From UBA5342 sp965662645 (GTDB lineage: Bacteria; Bacteroidota; Bacteroidia; Bacteroidales; UBA5342): DNA of 64,000 bases. Under the pieces are notes generated by a model that did no database searches, was not told where the DNA came from, and saw only the letters and a program-made list of their open reading frames with translations. This document shows, piece by piece, positions 43,088-51,765 of the stretch (its first letter is position 1; every line of letters begins with the position of its first letter). The stretch spans positions 1 through 64,000 of the forward strand of contig CBFIII010000006.1 of the NCBI GenBank assembly GCA_965662645.1. Reading direction: 5' to 3'. Position numbers and translations under genes: made by a program.

Positions 43088-45433
43088 TTATAGCTTTAGA
43101 ATGTCCATAATCAAACCTTCGTTTTCCTTTTCAAGGGCTAGTATTTCTCGGCTAACATCGGCAATATCACGCAAAGGCTGGTGTTGATAGAAATATTTGT
43201 TGAACGATATTTCATAACCTATCTTGGTTTTCTCTAGGTCTATCCACGCTTCGGGAACGTGTGGTTTTACTTCTTGTAAAAAATAAGCGTGTATGACTTC
43301 TTTGAGTGGTACGTTTTCGTTGTCGCGCAGGTCACTTTCTGTTTCGTAAATGAGGTATTCGTTAGCTTTTCCGCTAGGGAAATAACCGTAATCGGACAAT
43401 TGCTCTACGGTACAATCGAGGCGAGTTAAGAGGGTTTTGAGTTTATCCCCCGCAATTTTCTGTTTCTTTTTGATGACTTTATCCGCACTTTCGTCGTACC
43501 AGCTCACCGCCGTATAAATGGCGTTTTTCTCCGAAGACGAAAGACTGAGTTTTTGTTTTTTGAGCTGCGCCTCTACCAGCGTCTGGAAAGCATTAAAGTT
43601 ACTAAACTCTTCCGTGCCCACTAAGGTCATTAAGGTATTAGCAGCATCGAATAGCGCTTTTTGTTTGTCCCAAATGGCAGTAGAAAGAAGGGTTTTGCGT
43701 TTCTTGGCATTGAGCTCTACCTCGTTCTTTTCGCACCATTCCAGGATGTCTTTTTCTAAAGAAAGCCATTGACTATAGACCTTTTCGCCATAGGTTTTGT
43801 AAGCCCATTGCATCGGTTCTCTGAGGGTTTTGTCGTAACGTAAATCAGCAATATGTTCGGGCGTAAATTGCGCTTTCAAACGACTAGGTCGCTCTATGGT
43901 GACTTTATAATAACCGAAGTCGGCATTATCAAACACCTTCACAGCTAGTCCGTCAGCTTTATCACGTTTTACCTCCTCAAAAGCCTCGTAAGCCAACATA
44001 ATCTCTTTGATGTGTTTGGCCTTTAGCTCACAGTTTTTAGCACCCAAATTCTTTCTTAGCTTCGCAAAACTCTGCCCCGCATCTATCAACTGTACTTTTC
44101 CTTGGCGATGCGCTGGTTTGTTATTATTAAGTATCCAGATGTAAGTGGTAATACCTGTATTATAAAACAGGTTATTAGGCAACTGAATAATGGCAGATAA
44201 CTTATCATTCTCAATAATGTAACGGCGAATATTACTCTCGCCACCACCCGCATCACCTGTAAATAGACTCGATCCATTGTGTACCGAAGCGATACGCGAT
44301 CCATAAGGACTTTGCTTCAAGGTCTTCATCTTAGACACCATCTCCATCAAGAAGAGCAACTGACCATCAGACGAACGTGGCACGGCATCTACCGTCTCTT
44401 CATTGCCCCAATAATCTTTCAAGGTAATGATAAAACGGGTATCGATGACCTCCTTACCGTCTTTGATGTATTTCTGTTCCGAAGCCCACGATTTGCCGTA
44501 AGGCGGATTGGATAGCATAAAGTTAAACTGCGTTCCCGCAAATTCATCAGTCGATAAGGTAGAGCCATTACGAATATTCTCAGGATTATTACCCTTAATC
44601 ATCATATCCGACTTACAGATGGCGTAAGTCTCATCATTGATTTCCTTACCGTAAAGGTAAACGTCACCCGAGGCTTTTATCTCGCCTTTAGGATTTTTGA
44701 TAAAGTTTTGCGCCTCGGTAAGCATCCCTCCACTACCGCAAGCGGGATCGTAGATGGTGATGACTTCGGGCAAATTCTCTTTTATAGGATCAAAAATAAT
44801 ATGAGTCATTAAGTCAATCACTTCGCGTGGTGTGAAGTGCTCTCCTGCTTCCTCATTATTCTCCTCATTAAATTTACGTATCAATTCCTCAAAGACATAA
44901 CCCATTCCTAAGTTGGTCAATGGAGCTAATTTACGGCCATCAGGATCTTTCTTTTCTTCGGGGGTCAGGTTGATGTGCGAAGAGGTGAATTTTTCGAGCA
45001 CATCGAGTAAGACATCTTTACTGGCCATATGTGCTACTTGCGCTGGCAAGTTAAATTTATTCACAATCTCGATGACATTAGAACTAAAGCCATTGAGGTA
45101 TTCCTGAAAGTTGACTTGTAAAAGTTGTTGACTGTTCGTTGCGGTGTCTTTCAAACGTTGAAGTGTCCATTTACTGGTATTATAAAACACATAACCAGAA
45201 GCTTCTTGCAATCCTGCATCATCCAATTCGGTGAATTCGAGTTCCTCACGCTGATAGCGCACTTCCTCCATCACCTCTTTCTTGGTGGGTTCCAGCAGCA
45301 CATCTAAACGGCGCAAAACGACCATTGGCAATATCACATCACGGTATTTCCCCCTTACATATACATCTCTCAAACAATCATCGGCTATCGACCAGATGAA
45401 TGACACTAACTTATTGTGACTTGCGTTATTCAT
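43088..45433 (-). CDS. hsdM: Type I restriction enzyme, M subunit (N6-adenine methyltransferase)
   Basis: The 781-residue product (start at ATG 45433, MNNASHNKLVSFIWSIADDC; the longer frame to 45487 includes the -7 box) has the N-terminal helical HsdM domain (RGKYRDVILPMVVLRRLDVLL), then the methyltransferase core with AdoMet motif I DPACGSGGMLTEA near residue 229 and catalytic motif IV NPPYGKSW near 310. The C-terminal 200 residues are a long helical extension that makes it larger than E. coli HsdM (529), as usual for this subgroup (N6_Mtase with long tail). It heads the locus; yhcG remnant, hsdS, higBA and hsdR follow. Confidence 0.96.
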   Translation of the reverse strand: MNNASHNKLVSFIWSIADDCLRDVYVRGKYRDVILPMVVLRRLDVLLEPTKKEVMEEVRYQREELEFTELDDAGLQEASGYVFYNTSKWTLQRLKDTATNSQQLLQVNFQEYLNGFSSNVIEIVNKFNLPAQVAHMASKDVLLDVLEKFTSSHINLTPEEKKDPDGRKLAPLTNLGMGYVFEELIRKFNEENNEEAGEHFTPREVIDLMTHIIFDPIKENLPEVITIYDPACGSGGMLTEAQNFIKNPKGEIKASGDVYLYGKEINDETYAICKSDMMIKGNNPENIRNGSTLSTDEFAGTQFNFMLSNPPYGKSWASEQKYIKDGKEVIDTRFIITLKDYWGNEETVDAVPRSSDGQLLFLMEMVSKMKTLKQSPYGSRIASVHNGSSLFTGDAGGGESNIRRYIIENDKLSAIIQLPNNLFYNTGITTYIWILNNNKPAHRQGKVQLIDAGQSFAKLRKNLGAKNCELKAKHIKEIMLAYEAFEEVKRDKADGLAVKVFDNADFGYYKVTIERPSRLKAQFTPEHIADLRYDKTLREPMQWAYKTYGEKVYSQWLSLEKDILEWCEKNEVELNAKKRKTLLSTAIWDKQKALFDAANTLMTLVGTEEFSNFNAFQTLVEAQLKKQKLSLSSSEKNAIYTAVSWYDESADKVIKKKQKIAGDKLKTLLTRLDCTVEQLSDYGYFPSGKANEYLIYETESDLRDNENVPLKEVIHAYFLQEVKPHVPEAWIDLEKTKIGYEISFNKYFYQHQPLRDIADVSREILALEKENEGLIMDILKL

Positions 45434-45465
45434 ATCTTCGTTTTGGTGCTTTTTTATAAGAAACC

Positions 45466-45473
45466 CAAAAGTA
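45466..45473 (-). promoter_or_regulatory. -7 box of the hsd locus
   Basis: TACTTTTG on the minus strand, 32 bp upstream of the hsdM start at 45433. No clean -33 TTG. Just upstream a doubled word TACCATTCC/TACCATTGG (45482-45500) could be a regulator site. Confidence 0.45.
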
Positions 45474-45801
45474 ATAAAAAATACCATTCCTTACCATTGG
45501 AAATGCTGATAATAAGTAAGATTCTCAGATTTTAATAAATAGCAAACATATTATCAAAAGCAAAACAATAACACCCACTCTATCCGTATTCTCGTTGCTC
45601 CAATAAACACTATAGTTGACTTCGAAAATATTAAGACAATGACCTCGTTATTAATATTTTTAGAGTTCGGTTTTGAAGCATTCTAAAACATTAGTAACGC
45701 CTACCCTTTTTTATTGGTACAACCTGCGGTGTTAACGAGAAGTTTATCACCACTTTTGTAAGAGGTTTACAAATTAATATTTAGGCATAAGAAAAATTCA
45801 A

Positions 45802-45980
45802 CTACACCCCCATATCAGTACCCAAGGTTCCGTATCAAAGTCCAATTAACCCCTTTTATTTTGAAAACAAGTCCAGACTTATTTATCAAAAAAACCGTAT
45901 CATTTTAGGAATCGCTCCTATCATTTGTTCTTTTGCTCTGATGAAGCGACCAAACAAAACTCTGCCTATTGCAGCAGAAC
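45802..45980 (+). repeat. About 175-bp direct repeat, left copy
   Basis: It aligns over its whole length with 48075-48245: shared blocks include CATATCAG, TTCCGTATCA, AACAAGTCCAGACTT, AACCGTATCATTT, CTATCATTTG, GCTTTTG-CTCTGAT and CTCTGCCTATTGCAGC. Both carry a hairpin at AACAAGTC-CA-GACTT and another at AGGAA..TTCCT (weaker in this copy). On the minus strand both keep an open stretch of about 27 codons (AAIGRV..FG...IRAK..MIG.IP.MIRF) ending in TGA. The two copies bracket the HipA-like/HIRAN pair. Confidence 0.75.
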
Positions 45981-46009
45981 CAAAAGCGACATATAAAGAA
46001 AATGATTAA

Positions 46010-46114
46010 CTTTGGATGCTTTTTGATGAGAGTATATGGCTAACTCAAAAAAGCATGGGTGAATTATTTAACACCTCAGAGTAGTCTATTAGCTATCACT
46101 TGACTAATAAATGA
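46010..46114 (+). pseudogene. Fragment of a RhuM-family gene
   Basis: The frame starting at 46010 reads LWMLFDESIWLTQKSMGELF, NTSE, a stop (46082-46084), then SISYHLTNK and a stop. This is the conserved N-terminal motif of virulence RhuM/KilA-N-like proteins ('V.F...TVWLTQ..MAELF.TSK.NIS.HIKNI') with the 'TSK-N' position turned into a stop. Only about 35 codons remain, and its end overlaps the start of the HipA-like gene. RhuM genes are frequent passengers of restriction islands. Confidence 0.6.
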
Positions 46115-47223
46115 AGAAAGAAGAAAAAAATACTGTAGCTCAAAAATCATTGGAAGACTATATTCCAACATTTACTGATATATCTAATTGGCAAATAGAT
46201 AACCAGTATAATACAGGAGGCTCACGTAGTAAGAAAATTGTAACCAACTTAACATCTGGCAATATCTACTTTTACAAAGCATCTAAAATTGATAAATATG
46301 GAGAAATAAGGTATCCATTGGAATTTTGGTCTGAAATTGTATCATCTAAAATTGGACAGTATCTAGGTTTTAATATTCTTGATTATAATATTGCATTTGA
46401 AAAGGGCGATAGACAACCAGTAGGATGTTTGTCAAAATCAATGATTGATTTTGATCGAAATAAGCTTACTGAGGGGATCTCATACTTAACAGGATCCAAT
46501 AATAGTTACGATCCTGTAATAGATCAAGATAAATATACATTTCAATTTATAAGATCAGCATTAGTTCAGTTTAAGCTTGAGAGTCAAATAAACCAATTCA
46601 TTGAAATGCTTGTTTTCGATGCGCTTATCAGCAACTCTGATAGACATCAGGAAAATTGGGGTTTCATAACAATATTTCAATCTTGGATAGACAACATAAA
46701 TATGGCTTTAGCATCAAAAGAATTCTCTCTTAAGAATAGAATAATTTTAAGAGGTATTAGATGGATAGCAAAATACGTAAAAAGCAGAAGATTTACTGAC
46801 TCAACTATTGTTTTGCAACTCCAATCTATTCTTGCCAACAGGTATTCTCCAATCTATGATAGTGGTTGTTGTTTAGGGCGTGAAGTGATAGACAAGAAGG
46901 TCAAACAATTAATAAACGACAATCAGGCACTTGAGGCTTATGTAAGTAAGGGAAATTCTGAGGTACGTTGGGAGGGTATTGATAAAAAAACGAATCATTA
47001 TGAACTACTTAAGCGCTTACTACCTGAATATAAAGACACAATAGTTGAGACTATAAATCGTTGTGTTGAATTTTATAATGAACCATTAATCTCTCAAATC
47101 GTTAATAATATAGACTCTAAGTTACCCGATCATTTATCGAATTATAAATTGCCCAAAGAAAGAAAGCAATTGATGATAAAAATACTAACTTTGCGACTCC
47201 AAAAATTAAAAGAAATCATTTGA
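46111..47223 (+). CDS. HipA-like kinase
   Basis: The 370-residue protein has HipA-fold kinase signatures: an N-terminal lobe with GGSRSKKIVTNLTSGNIYFYKAS (glycine-rich loop and the Lys of YFYKAS), the catalytic loop FDALISNSDRHQENWGF near residues 170-186 (compare 'D.LI.N.DRH..N.GF' in HipA), and the metal site YSPIYDSGCCLGRE near 250-263 (compare 'laPiYD.g.sl'). It lacks the separate HipA N-terminal domain, and the long helical tail (280-370) is unlike E. coli HipA. Its last codons overlap the TTG start of the HIRAN gene, so the two are translationally coupled. HipA-type kinases phosphorylate glutamyl- or other tRNA synthetases or translation factors; the target here is unknown. Confidence 0.78.
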   Translation: MKKEEKNTVAQKSLEDYIPTFTDISNWQIDNQYNTGGSRSKKIVTNLTSGNIYFYKASKIDKYGEIRYPLEFWSEIVSSKIGQYLGFNILDYNIAFEKGDRQPVGCLSKSMIDFDRNKLTEGISYLTGSNNSYDPVIDQDKYTFQFIRSALVQFKLESQINQFIEMLVFDALISNSDRHQENWGFITIFQSWIDNINMALASKEFSLKNRIILRGIRWIAKYVKSRRFTDSTIVLQLQSILANRYSPIYDSGCCLGREVIDKKVKQLINDNQALEAYVSKGNSEVRWEGIDKKTNHYELLKRLLPEYKDTIVETINRCVEFYNEPLISQIVNNIDSKLPDHLSNYKLPKERKQLMIKILTLRLQKLKEII

Positions 47224-47879
47224 AAGCAATAGGCAACATATATCTCTCTTGGCGTAAAGGACGCGGCAGTCGTCGCACTTTAGTTGGTATTATTAAAAAT
47301 AACGCTACTGAAGGAGTGCGTTTCAAATATTTAACTAAAGGTGTAGAGAAAGCTACGAAAGCAGGCTTTACACCTTATGAAGGTTTCCCTGATATTAACA
47401 AAGAATATACTGAGAATGTACTCCGTATTTTTGGTCAACGTATTATGCGCACTGACAGACACGATATCGATGACTTCTTTGATTTCTGGCAAATAAATAA
47501 AGAGTTCAGAGATGATCCTCTTTATATGTTAGCTTATACCCAAGGAATGCTGCCGACTGACAACTACGAATTTTTGGCCTCATTTAACCCCGTAAAAGAT
47601 CTTTCTTTTGTTTCTGAGATAAGCGGACTATCACACAACCAAATTGCTACTGGAACTGTTAAAGTAGGCGACTTACTTACCGTAGTTAAAGAACCATTAA
47701 ACAAGCAAGATAATTATGCCGTAAAATTGTTTAAAGGAAATGTGGATTTGGGCTATGTAAAGATGGTACATTCTAGAGTCTTTTATCAAGCACTTAATTT
47801 GAAAGTGACAGTACATAAAGTAGAACAGAATGGTAAAATCAATAGGATATTTATTAAAATATCTACACCTCAAAAATAA
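47220..47879 (+). CDS. HIRAN-domain protein coupled to the HipA-like kinase
   Basis: The 219-residue product starts at a TTG overlapping the stop of the upstream gene by 4 bp. Residues 1-110 open with YLSWRKGRGSRRTLVGIIKN and continue as a HipA N1-like barrel plus helices (FTPYEGFPDINKEY, FGQRIMRTDRHDIDDFFDFW). Residues about 132-215 are a HIRAN domain (SEISGLSHNQIATGTVKVGD, then NYAVKLFKGNVDLGYVKM). HIRAN domains bind 3' DNA ends or act in repair and restriction proteins, and stand-alone fusions like this accompany HipA-like kinases. It may be the antitoxin-like partner or a damage sensor. A strong terminator follows. Confidence 0.8.
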   Translation: MKAIGNIYLSWRKGRGSRRTLVGIIKNNATEGVRFKYLTKGVEKATKAGFTPYEGFPDINKEYTENVLRIFGQRIMRTDRHDIDDFFDFWQINKEFRDDPLYMLAYTQGMLPTDNYEFLASFNPVKDLSFVSEISGLSHNQIATGTVKVGDLLTVVKEPLNKQDNYAVKLFKGNVDLGYVKMVHSRVFYQALNLKVTVHKVEQNGKINRIFIKISTPQK

Positions 47880-47944
47880 TTTATCTACTTTATATATACA
47901 GCTACGCTTTTAACATTTAAGTTTTTACATTTATATATAATCAC

Positions 47945-47973
47945 AAAGCTCGGACTTGATCCGGGCTTTTTTT
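47945..47973 (+). terminator. Rho-independent terminator of the HipA-like/HIRAN operon
   Basis: AAAGCTCGGA pairs with TCCGGGCTTT (one G-T mismatch) around a 5-base loop and is followed by a T-run, 65 bp after the HIRAN stop. Confidence 0.9.
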
Positions 47974-48074
47974 ATACCTCTCCCTCCTAGTTTTCATTTT
48001 TCCTCTTTATTTACTTTTACAAACTTTATTATTTGCTATTTACATACAATTGCCCTTTACCCTAGACTTTCTAT

Positions 48075-48245
48075 CTACACCCACATATCAGCATCAAAAG
48101 TTCCGTATCACCCCCCCCTTCCATATCACAAACAAGTCCAGACTTGTTTGTCAAGAGAACCGTATCATTTCAGGAATACTTCCTATCATTTGTGCTTTTG
48201 CTCTGATATAGCAACCAAACGGGACTCTGCCTATTGCAGCTGAAC
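48075..48245 (+). repeat. About 175-bp direct repeat, right copy
   Basis: This copy matches 45802-45980. The hairpin CAAACAAGTC-CA-GACTTGTTTG (48129-48150) is perfect here, 10 bp, and AGGAA-TAC-TTCCT (48173-48185) is another. It begins about 100 bp after the terminator of the HipA-like/HIRAN operon. Confidence 0.75.
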
Positions 48246-48871
48246 TTTGAGTTAAACCCCAGAATTAAAGCGCAGCTAGGTTTTGGTTATGGAATTTGAG
48301 GTGACTTGTCCTGTGATGTGAATGTTATATGTTTATAATGTTATGTTTGTCAGATATTTTTTCTTAAATATCTCAACTAAAGATATAAAGCTTAGCAGTT
48401 TTTTTAAATGTACCTGAGCATTTTTCATCCAAAAGGGTCTATACAGGCCTTACTAATCGCTTTTTTTTTAATTACGGTTGGCAATTTCTAGGTATAGAAT
48501 AACTTCGTAGGCTTGTGTTGAACAATTATGCTAACCTGATCATGAACACCAAAATAAAACTTTCCCAATCTCTATCTCAAAAGTCACCAACCCTTTATCA
48601 CAAGAGAATAACCCCACCCTTTCATCATTTAATAGAATAAAACCCCTTACATTCTTCTGTTTTATTTATACCTTTGGCAATGAGGATGTTCACTAAGATA
48701 GATTGATCAAGAATACTCAGCAATTATGAGCACCTTCTTGTATATTTCTTTGACAAACGCAATCAGAAGTTGCCTTTTGATAAATGAGAATTATACGCTA
48801 TATTCGTGAATATAATTATTGTGGGGCAGTTAAAAAAAGACCACACATAAACTCAAAGAATAAATAATATA
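48246..48871. other. Intergenic region before the YdeI-family gene
   Basis: The 626-bp stretch has no open frame with family character. Seen are a -7-like box TACCTTTG at 48669-48676 and the perfect palindrome TATATTC-GT-GAATATA at 48799-48814, about 57 bp upstream of the next gene, which could be a regulator site for it. Otherwise it looks like decayed sequence. Confidence 0.4.
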
Positions 48872-49438
48872 ATGAACGAATTAACAACCCAATATTTCAT
48901 TGATAGAAAAGAGTGGAGAATGTGGCTCGAAACTAATTTTGAAACAGAAGATACTATTTGGTTGGAGTATCCTCTGAAGGAAACGGGTAAAAAACGCATC
49001 TTGTATAATGATGCAGTTGAAGAAGCCCTTTGTTTTGGATGGATTGATAGTACAGTTAAATCATTAAACGAAGAGACTACTATTCAAAGATTTTGTAAGA
49101 GAAGGATAAATTCAACCTTCTCACAACCAAACATTGAACGATTGAAATGGCTCTTTGAAAACAATTTGATTCACAATTCAATTAAGAAAGACGTTTTAGA
49201 AATAATTCAACAAGAATTCGTTTTTCCAGAAGATATAATAAAGAAATTGAAAGCAGATAAGGTGGTCTGGGAGAATTATCAATCCTTTTCAGAGCCATAT
49301 AAACGAATCAGAATAGCCTATATTAATAGTGCAAAAAAAAGACCTGATGAATTTGAAAAACGATTGAATAACTTTATTAAAAAGACAAAAAAGAAGAGTC
49401 TAATTAAAGGATTTGGGGGAATTGATAAGTACTATTAA
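48872..49438 (+). CDS. YdeI/OmpD-associated family protein
   Basis: The 188-residue protein has the family's pattern: an N-terminal FIDRKEWRMWLETNFETEDTIWLEY, then YNDAVEEALCFGWIDSTVK (the highly conserved 'EAVEEALCFGWIDS' motif), and QRFCKRRINSTFS. A C-terminal helical part ends in KKKSLIKGFGGIDKYY. Homologues are annotated as bacteriocin-protection or OmpD-associated proteins; their molecular role is unclear. It stands alone at the edge of the defence island. Confidence 0.85.
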   Translation: MNELTTQYFIDRKEWRMWLETNFETEDTIWLEYPLKETGKKRILYNDAVEEALCFGWIDSTVKSLNEETTIQRFCKRRINSTFSQPNIERLKWLFENNLIHNSIKKDVLEIIQQEFVFPEDIIKKLKADKVVWENYQSFSEPYKRIRIAYINSAKKRPDEFEKRLNNFIKKTKKKSLIKGFGGIDKYY

Positions 49439-49516
49439 CAACTCAAGTTTTGTACCTCACTGACGCAAACATAACGAGTGAATTGAAAATCAGCGAAACT
49501 AAATATAACGTGTCCT

Positions 49517-49592
49517 GGTTCCCCGATTCTCGGGAGACCTAAAAGGAGGGGAAGCTTACGGCTTCGAAGAGTAGGTTGGTGTGAGTGTTGGA
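49517..49592. repeat. Second dispersed hairpin repeat family, member 2
   Basis: The hairpin GGTTCCCCGA-TTC-TCGGGAGACC is followed by GGGGAAGCTTACGGCTTCG (a second AAGC/GCTT stem) and GGTGTGAGTGTTGG. It shares order and words with 33415-33496 and more loosely with 60758-60869. Confidence 0.45.
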
Positions 49593-49951
49593 TATGAAGA
49601 TTCAAATATAAGCGATACGTTTAAAGTGGTTTTGAATCCCCCCTCATTTACAACAAGTGGCTACCAGTCTTAGCATTTGCAATACGATTTAACACCATAT
49701 ATATCCTGTCCATCCATCAATACAACAAACATTTCATTCCAAACAAAAATAAACTTTTTTCAACCCTATGTCATAGACCAACAATCCTTTATGACACAGG
49801 AAAAAGACATTATCATATAAAACACATAAAATAACAGTCACAGATTCTTTTAAAAATATCACCCTTTGGGCTTAAAACAAAAAACTTGAAGGGCTGACAT
49901 TATTATAGAATGTATTAGTCAACAACCTCGGGACAAACTCACGATGCATTT

Positions 49952-50015
49952 AATTGAAGAACATTTTATTATTCGCAGTAAGCTACAAAAAATGAACCCC
50001 ACAATGTGGAATTAA
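49952..50015 (+). repeat. Short palindromic intergenic repeat, copy 4
   Basis: It reads ATTGAAGAACATTTTATTAT, TCGCAGTAAGCTAC and the hairpin CCCACA-A-TGTGG. The 5' half is identical over 18 bases to copy 2 (on the other strand). It lies 320 bp upstream of gadB. Confidence 0.8.
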
Positions 50016-50170
50016 GGATGATAGGGCAAGATCTCATTATCCTCAAAACTGAAGAGGCCATTCATTTTCCACTCTCCTGCCAACGTACAATGAGTCCAAT
50101 AATTTTAGCATAAACTACACTTAAATTCATTTAAAAGCTATAAAACACCCCATAAATGATCTATTTTAGG

Positions 50171-50178
50171 TATATTTG
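50171..50178 (+). promoter_or_regulatory. -7 box of the glutamate decarboxylase gene
   Basis: TATATTTG is an exact TAnnTTTG match. The transcript would start near 50185 and carry the folded leader described next. Confidence 0.5.
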
Positions 50179-50191
50179 TGGATATTTTTAG

Positions 50192-50283
50192 CACCCGACC
50201 ATCTGGTGTCGTACTATAGACTAGTTCTCCTAATTCATCATCTTTCCTAGATGCATTGATAAATCAATGTTGGAGAAGGCTAG
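50192..50283 (+). promoter_or_regulatory. Structured leader of the glutamate decarboxylase gene
   Basis: The first hairpin is CACC..GGTG (50192-50209). A three-way junction follows: the closing stem CTAGTTCTCC (50221-50230) pairs with GGAGAAGGCTAG (50272-50283, two extra G); inside are two perfect hairpins, CATCT-TTCCT-AGATG (50239-50253) and CATTGA-TAAA-TCAATG (50254-50269), directly adjacent. The leader ends 54 bp before the start codon. This compact fold in a stress-response gene leader is a candidate cis-regulatory RNA. Confidence 0.5.
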
Positions 50284-50337
50284 CTTTTATTTCCAAAAGT
50301 TAGTATAAATAGGTCTATAAAACATTAAAATCTGTAT

Positions 50338-51765
50338 ATGTTATTTGAACGAAAAAAAGCATTCAAAAGAATTAACGAAAGAATAAATGATTTTAGCGAA
50401 AAAACGAATAGAATAGTCCCCCCAATAAGTGAGCTAGGAGATGTGTCATTAACTCCTGATGAAGCATATAACGTAATCAATGATGAATTACGTTTTGAAG
50501 CTGACCCTCTCCTAAACTTAGCCACTTTTGTCACCACAACTATGGACAAAGAGGCAGAACAATTGATGATGGAATCTTTTAATAAGAACTTCATCAATAA
50601 ACCAGAATACCCACAGACCATCGAGATAATGCAACGCTGTGTGAACATCTTGTCAAATCTTTTCAATGCAGAGGAAACGGGAACTGGAACAGCTACAGTA
50701 GGATCTTCAGAAGCAATACATCTCTGTGGATTGACTATGAAATGGAATTGGAAAGCGTGGTACGAAAAGAAATACGGCGAAAAACCAGATCAAATGCCGC
50801 GCATCATTATGGGAACCAATGTGCAGGTCTGTTGGGAGAAATTTTGCCGATATTTTGATGTAGAATTAGTCGAAGTTGACCTAGACGACAATAACAGAAT
50901 ACCACCTGAAGGTATAGAGGCTGTTATCGATAAATATACTATTGGTGTTGTAGGCATACTTGGCAACACCTATTCTGGTGAATTTGATGACATTGCTGCC
51001 ATAGATACGATGATAGAACGTGTAAATGCAGAACGCGGTTTTGATATCCCTATACACGTAGATGGAGCCAGCGGTGCTTTTGTAGCCAATTTTACGACAG
51101 CTCACGAAGATATTGTATGGGATTTTCGTCTGAAAAATGTCATCACTATCAATGCCTCAGGACATAAATATGGTCTTGTTTATCCTGGTATAGGATGGGC
51201 TATGTGGCGATCAAAACGTTATATTCCTGAAGATCTGGTATTTGAAATAAATTACTTAGGTGATTCTCAAAAAGACTTTGGCATTAACTTCTCGCGAGGT
51301 TCGAGTCATATCATTGGTCAATATTACAATTTTGTAAAATTGGGTAAACCAGGTTATTCTCAGATCATGAATGACCTGATGCTGATGTATGATATGGTAA
51401 AGGAGACTTTATTGGATATCCATTTGCTCGACGGACGCAAGTTATTCTATTCCCAAAGTCATGATAAAGGATTGCCTCTTGTTGCCATTTCATTAAATAA
51501 AGAAATAAATACATTTACATTACGTGATTTGTCAGAAGCCTTAAAAAGAAATGGATGGATATTGCCTTCATATCGCATGTCGGCACCTAAAGAAGACACC
51601 CTAGTAATGCGTATGGTAATTCGTATTGATTTCACCCCAGAGATGCTGCGTGCTTTAATCAAAGACATCGAGAACTCTCTTGTTGATTTATTAACGCGAG
51701 AAGAGCCTCCTATTAAGGAGCATTTCGAACTTAAGAAGAAGAAAGTAGCACGAAACATTTGCTAA
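50338..51765 (+). CDS. gadB: Glutamate decarboxylase
   Basis: The 475-residue PLP enzyme of group II decarboxylases has the family's N-terminal part (PPISELGDVSLTPDEAYNVINDEL), PLP-binding residues in TGTATVGSSEAIHLCGL and HVDGASGAFVANF, and the Schiff-base Lys in NASGHKYGLVYPGIGW near residue 280. The end has a basic KKKKVARNIC tail. It converts glutamate to GABA with consumption of a proton, the basis of acid resistance. No GadC antiporter is next to it. It has its own promoter and a structured leader, and the 185-bp tandem repeat array begins at the base after its stop codon. Confidence 0.95.
   Translation: MLFERKKAFKRINERINDFSEKTNRIVPPISELGDVSLTPDEAYNVINDELRFEADPLLNLATFVTTTMDKEAEQLMMESFNKNFINKPEYPQTIEIMQRCVNILSNLFNAEETGTGTATVGSSEAIHLCGLTMKWNWKAWYEKKYGEKPDQMPRIIMGTNVQVCWEKFCRYFDVELVEVDLDDNNRIPPEGIEAVIDKYTIGVVGILGNTYSGEFDDIAAIDTMIERVNAERGFDIPIHVDGASGAFVANFTTAHEDIVWDFRLKNVITINASGHKYGLVYPGIGWAMWRSKRYIPEDLVFEINYLGDSQKDFGINFSRGSSHIIGQYYNFVKLGKPGYSQIMNDLMLMYDMVKETLLDIHLLDGRKLFYSQSHDKGLPLVAISLNKEINTFTLRDLSEALKRNGWILPSYRMSAPKEDTLVMRMVIRIDFTPEMLRALIKDIENSLVDLLTREEPPIKEHFELKKKKVARNIC

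Noticed and set aside
47956..48243. 95-codon plus-strand frame after the HIRAN gene
   Set aside because: It starts in the terminator and runs through the right direct repeat; the left repeat copy does not keep this frame.
45802..48245. Insertion sequence ends as explanation for the 175-bp repeats
   Set aside because: The copies are in direct, not inverted, orientation and no transposase gene lies between or beside them.
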